Origin: a bacterium
GTDB lineage: Bacteria; Bacillota; Clostridia; Oscillospirales; Oscillospiraceae
Direction of reading: 5' to 3'
NCBI GenBank assembly: GCA_004562395.1
Contig: SFQY01000002.1
Span: 36,476 to 100,475 of the forward strand
Length of the DNA stretch: 64,000 nucleotides
The position numbers were made by a program, and so were the translations under genes. Under the pieces are notes generated by a model. That model had not been told where the DNA came from. It was given only the letters and a program-made list of their open reading frames with translations, and made no database searches. Positions 61,031-64,000 of the stretch are shown here, piece after piece. Each line of letters starts with the position of its first letter. Position 1 is the first letter of the stretch.

Positions 61031-61103
61031 GATGCACCCCATTTTGCAGGTGGGGTGCATTTTCAGTTTGTGGGGTGCATTTTATCTGTCAGCGATGCAC
61101 CCC
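61031..61103. repeat. four copies of GGGGTGCATC in two inverted pairs
   Basis: GATGCACCCC (61031-61040) faces GGGGTGCAT (61052-61060), and GGGGTGCAT (61072-61080) faces GATGCACCCC (61094-61103), with TGGGGTGCATTTT directly repeated 20 bases apart. Two adjacent hairpins can form just beyond the 3' end of the flavin reductase gene. Confidence 0.65.
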
Positions 61104-61147
61104 AAGGCGTAGATGCTGCGCCCCGGCAGTCATTACAGAATTTTCTG

Positions 61148-61708
61148 TCAAATCAGGGCTTTGCCTTCGCGGAACGCCTGTCCGACCTGTTCGCCCAGAA
61201 CCAAATACTGATTGTTCATGGTGTCAAAGGTGATAGGACAAAGCTTGCCCACATCCACCTTGCCGTTCTGCCCCAGCACGGATTCGTCGGCAGACACATT
61301 GACGATCCGTCCCACCAGGCGGCAGGTTTCTGGGTCGTAGGAGATTACCTCGCACTCAAGTGCCATGGGCAGCTCGTCGATGAGGGGCGCATCCACGAAT
61401 TCAGACTTCATTGCGTGGAAGCCCGCCTTGGCGAACTTGTCCGGCTCCCTGTTCCCGGACACAAGACCCACATAGTCACAGGCTGCCACATAGTTGGCCG
61501 TGGCCATGGATACCGTGAACGCCTTACGGGTCATGAGATTCTCGGCAGTTTTGTGAGTAGAATCTATACAGATGGTGATTTCCGTCTCCTCGCTGATGCC
61601 GCCCCAGGCAGCGTTCATGGCGTTGGGAGTGCCGTCCGCATTATAGGTGCCGATGATGAATACCGGCATGGGGTAGCAGATTGCCTTTGCACCAAATCTT
61701 TTTCTCAT
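61148..61708 (-). CDS. flavin reductase family protein
   Basis: A 186-residue FMN-binding split-barrel protein. Typical features are PVFIIGTYNADGTPNAMNAAW near the N-terminus and TVSMATANYVAACDYVG in the middle. Such proteins reduce flavins or serve as electron carriers in anaerobes. It has no rubredoxin domain, unlike hrb. GGAGTGAAATAC precedes the ATG. It lies 44 bases downstream of an AT-rich unknown gene, but its own GC content and codons match the core genome better. Confidence 0.9.
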   Translation of the reverse strand: MRKRFGAKAICYPMPVFIIGTYNADGTPNAMNAAWGGISEETEITICIDSTHKTAENLMTRKAFTVSMATANYVAACDYVGLVSGNREPDKFAKAGFHAMKSEFVDAPLIDELPMALECEVISYDPETCRLVGRIVNVSADESVLGQNGKVDVGKLCPITFDTMNNQYLVLGEQVGQAFREGKALI

Positions 61709-61752
61709 TGTATTTCACTCCATCAATACTCAAATCGCCTCATAAGCTGCTT

Positions 61753-63102
61753 TTATAAATGTATAAAGAATTGCATTGAGTAATATCTAAGAATCATTGT
61801 CCTGAGGTTATTATAAGGAATGGTTTCTCCTGATAATCTCACTTTTTCAACAAGCACGTCGACAATGTGTCGCATTGGTTTTGACATTAACCACTTCTGC
61901 ATCAATTCTGGATTACTCTGTATCAAGTAGCAAGCCATTTTTTCAGAAATAATTCCAACACATCTATCCATAAAACGATAAAAATTGATTGGAGATAATC
62001 CGTCTCCTGCGGCCTCAATAATTGTCAATTCTTGAGCCAGGACTTCCGGTTTCCACATATGATCAAGAGTACGGAATGATTCAATTATCGCAGCACTGAT
62101 TCTATTTACGGCTTGTGCATTCCCATATCCTCTTGGACGAGGCTTTCTAGCGTACTTTCTGACATCATCCAACAAATCAATAATATATTTCTGTTGTGTA
62201 GCTTCACCGTCGGAACACAAACTAGCATATTCTGACATCAATTCCTGGGCTGTTGCCTTTTTTAGATATGGAATTACCATTCCAGCCAGCTTAAGAATTA
62301 CGTGAATCTCGTCTTTACTTGGAGAATCCTTGTATTTGCTCTGGAGTTGGTACCGTATTTCGTGCATCACACTATGGATGGTGTTCTTTGCTTCCGACTC
62401 CCAGCTATAGCCCTTCCAATGACCATTGGAATCCTCCATTTTATAAAAATCTGGATAACTAGCAGTATGAATTATTCTTTTGATTAAAGCTTCTGCTCGA
62501 TCAAAGTCCTTATTCTTTACACATCGAAGAATAAAGTCAGCTTTAATACTGTATTCTCTCTGGCATCTTAAAAAATAGAAGTCTGCTACTGAATCCTCAT
62601 TAATAACATAGTCTATCTGATCTTCACGACTCAACTCTCGTAGAGGGAGCTTGAAGAATTTATCAGCTTCCTCTATAGTTTCTCTACTGATCTCGATTTC
62701 TTTCTCAGAAAGACCCTTATTTATAACTTTGAAGAAAGAATCTATTTCTTTCTTTACCAGAGCCTTTTCATTTTTCTTCTGGAGCTGCTTATCTTTCTCA
62801 ACATCCCGAAGAAACGAAATGCGCTGTTCAGCTCTTTGTTTCAGAGTAGACAGGACATTCCTCAAATCCTGTCGTGACTCGGGATCACAGGCTTTGGGCA
62901 ACCATGTACTGATAAAGTAAGACAAGCTTTCTTCCGGATCTTCAAGTACTCTCGGATTATCAACTAATTGAGCGGCCACTTCTACAATCCAAAGGTCGTC
63001 ATCGGAGGGATTTATTACTTTCCTATCAAACAATGTTTTATACATTGCAGTCAGTTCAATATCGAAATAGTCCGAAATATTAATCTTAATTGTTTTAACC
63101 AT
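61753..63102 (-). CDS. uncharacterised AT-rich gene, 449-residue helical protein
   Basis: I do not recognise this protein. It begins MVKTIKINISDYFDIELTAM, has a charged, coiled-coil-like segment near residues 90-150 (EKDKQLQKKNEKALVKKE) and is helical throughout, with no signal peptide, membrane helix or clear catalytic motif. AAGGAATGGAG lies before the ATG. Codon use (many ATA, AGA, AAT, TTA) and low GC differ from the genes to the left, suggesting transfer. It sits between the CFI-box-like gene and a flavin reductase on the same strand. Confidence 0.8.
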   Translation of the reverse strand: MVKTIKINISDYFDIELTAMYKTLFDRKVINPSDDDLWIVEVAAQLVDNPRVLEDPEESLSYFISTWLPKACDPESRQDLRNVLSTLKQRAEQRISFLRDVEKDKQLQKKNEKALVKKEIDSFFKVINKGLSEKEIEISRETIEEADKFFKLPLRELSREDQIDYVINEDSVADFYFLRCQREYSIKADFILRCVKNKDFDRAEALIKRIIHTASYPDFYKMEDSNGHWKGYSWESEAKNTIHSVMHEIRYQLQSKYKDSPSKDEIHVILKLAGMVIPYLKKATAQELMSEYASLCSDGEATQQKYIIDLLDDVRKYARKPRPRGYGNAQAVNRISAAIIESFRTLDHMWKPEVLAQELTIIEAAGDGLSPINFYRFMDRCVGIISEKMACYLIQSNPELMQKWLMSKPMRHIVDVLVEKVRLSGETIPYNNLRTMILRYYSMQFFIHL

Positions 63103-63271
63103 TACTCCATTCCTTATTTTTTCCCGGGTTTTTGAAAAGTAGTTATCCTTTTAGTGTATGAAGAATTATTATCCTATTCTTGATCTCGAACTTGTTTTAG
63201 GATATTGTCATAGACACTGCGTGATGGTTGGATTTCGACTCTACAATTTGGAGACTTAATCTATTTTCATA

Positions 63272-63799
63272 CTACGACGTCTTTCCTATGAACAGACTAC
63301 TTAGTTTTAGAGAATACGCTTTATATAGCTGGTATGCTTCATTATTCTGGTTCGAATGAATCAATAGGACGCAGGGTTTTACCAGTTCTTGATAGATCAT
63401 ATTCCATCGCACTGTGGCATTGGGTAGCTGGTTGATAGCAGACACTATTCTTGGGGCCAATTCATAGTATTGTTCAATCTCAGCTTTTCCGCCAGGCTGA
63501 TTCGCAAGATAGCAATCGCGGAAGAAACGTAGTGTCTGGAGCTCATCGCACTGATCTGGAAGCCCTCTAGCCGCTACACAAGCCGATGAGAGGTAGCATC
63601 CATCGGTTCCACTACCAGATCCAGCTTTGGGGTGACTGCTCTTGCCATCCGATTTGTAGTATTTGTCAGGGATTAATCCATTTTCTTTCATGTAACCACG
63701 GATAGCCTTCTCCGATTTGTACTCGTATATTTCGTCAGGATGTCGAGATCCAGAATCATATAAATCTGCTTCGGCTTTTTTGTAATCGAACTTTTCCAT
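63272..63799 (-). CDS. uncharacterised protein with a CFI-box-like segment
   Basis: A 175-residue protein starting MEKFDYKKAEADLYDSGSRH. Residues ~68-98 (CYLSSACVAARGLPDQCDEL followed by QTLRFFRDCYL) resemble the CFI-box-type segment C-hydrophobic-x-x-A/T-A...LR-x-FRD found near the ends of diverse bacterial proteins; function of that segment is unknown. Before it is a Gly/Ser linker (KAGSGSGTDG). GAGAGGGG precedes the ATG at 63799. Like the 449-residue gene downstream, it is AT-rich. The pair may be cotranscribed (170-base gap). Confidence 0.75.
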   Translation of the reverse strand: MEKFDYKKAEADLYDSGSRHPDEIYEYKSEKAIRGYMKENGLIPDKYYKSDGKSSHPKAGSGSGTDGCYLSSACVAARGLPDQCDELQTLRFFRDCYLANQPGGKAEIEQYYELAPRIVSAINQLPNATVRWNMIYQELVKPCVLLIHSNQNNEAYQLYKAYSLKLSSLFIGKTS

Positions 63800-63825
63800 A
63801 TATTTCCCCTCTCTTATGCATATAC

Positions 63826-64000
63826 TCATGCTTGCTGGCTTGTAGCCCAATAGGGGTACCGTTCTATCCCGGTTCGTTCGTGAAGCTGGTATGAAAAATT
63901 TCCCGCAGAGAAGCGGCGTAATGCTTGAAACTTTTCGCACTGGTCTTGTGTCCTACTTCTCTGAGAATTTTCTTCTTTGTTTTTCACTGTTATGCAGCGA
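63826..64000 (-). CDS. possible C-terminal fragment of a gene beyond the window
   Basis: The minus strand is open from the right edge to a TGA at 63826-63828, reading RCITVKNKEENSQRS and ending PYWATSQQA. It could be the end of a gene lying outside the window or chance. No start with a ribosome site is visible. Confidence 0.25.
   Translation of the reverse strand, partial: RCITVKNKEENSQRSRTQDQCEKFQALRRFSAGNFSYQLHERTGIERYPYWATSQQA

Noticed and set aside
61031..61103. CRISPR array
   Set aside because: The repeats are 9-10 bases, alternate in direction and have 11-13 base gaps; no cas genes.

Overview
The window looks like the chromosome of a high-GC gut clostridium, probably of the Oscillospirales/Ruminococcaceae type. 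This rests on the gene families present (type III glutamine synthetase, KtrAB, RelQ-type alarmone synthetase, PrsW, PerR with a flavin reductase-rubredoxin fusion, YtrA-type GntR, M42 and M55 peptidases), on GC-rich codon use and on GGAGG-type ribosome binding sites. I see no rRNA, tRNA, CRISPR array, insertion sequence or phage gene. The last ~3.4 kb (from about 60.6 kb) is clearly more AT-rich than the rest and may be an acquired segment.

Region by region. 1-10.4 kb is a nitrogen block: purC-purA-purB (the last cut by the window edge), asparagine synthetase, an ammonium channel fused to a PII domain, type III glutamine synthetase (glnN) and, divergently, a short type I glutamine synthetase (glnA) followed by an ANTAR-domain RNA-binding regulator. 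10.4-21.4 kb holds housekeeping genes: an N-acetylhexosamine kinase-like protein, rnc-plsX, trmFO-topA-dprA, a SpoU methyltransferase and ktrA-ktrB. 21.5-38.8 kb carries adenine deaminase, cardiolipin synthase, CstA with an unrecognised 175-residue partner, an FMN-dependent hydroxyacid dehydrogenase, an M42 peptidase, a GNAT protein, a leaderless GH79 (heparanase-type) glycosidase, a YtcJ-type amidohydrolase, a GntR-controlled ABC exporter, and an MBOAT/SGNH pair. 39.1-49.0 kb is a nine-gene set for uptake and cytosolic breakdown of oligopeptides, most likely murein peptides. 49.6-55.6 kb is gltB-gltD (glutamate synthase). 56.2-60.1 kb has relQ, prsW, a perR-SDR-rubredoxin operon and trxA. The right end has a flavin reductase and two unrecognised AT-rich genes.

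The main finding concerns regulation. glnN, glnA and gltB each have a strong promoter that fires almost directly into an intrinsic terminator. In each leader the 5' arm of that terminator can instead fold into a small hairpin with a six-base loop having A at position 1 and G at position 4, the loop rule known for ANTAR targets. The only ANTAR protein here sits directly behind glnA, and its receiver domain has Asn where the phosphoacceptor Asp should be. The three genes of ammonia assimilation (both glutamine synthetases and glutamate synthase) therefore look like one RNA antitermination regulon, read by a regulator probably not controlled by ordinary phosphorylation.

Other points of interest: dppD lacks any usual start codon and is separated in frame from dppC by one stop codon; several intergenic inverted-repeat elements share GATC-centred ends; a perR promoter has two PerR boxes; and a strong orphan promoter near 60.3 kb leads into a region with no intact gene.
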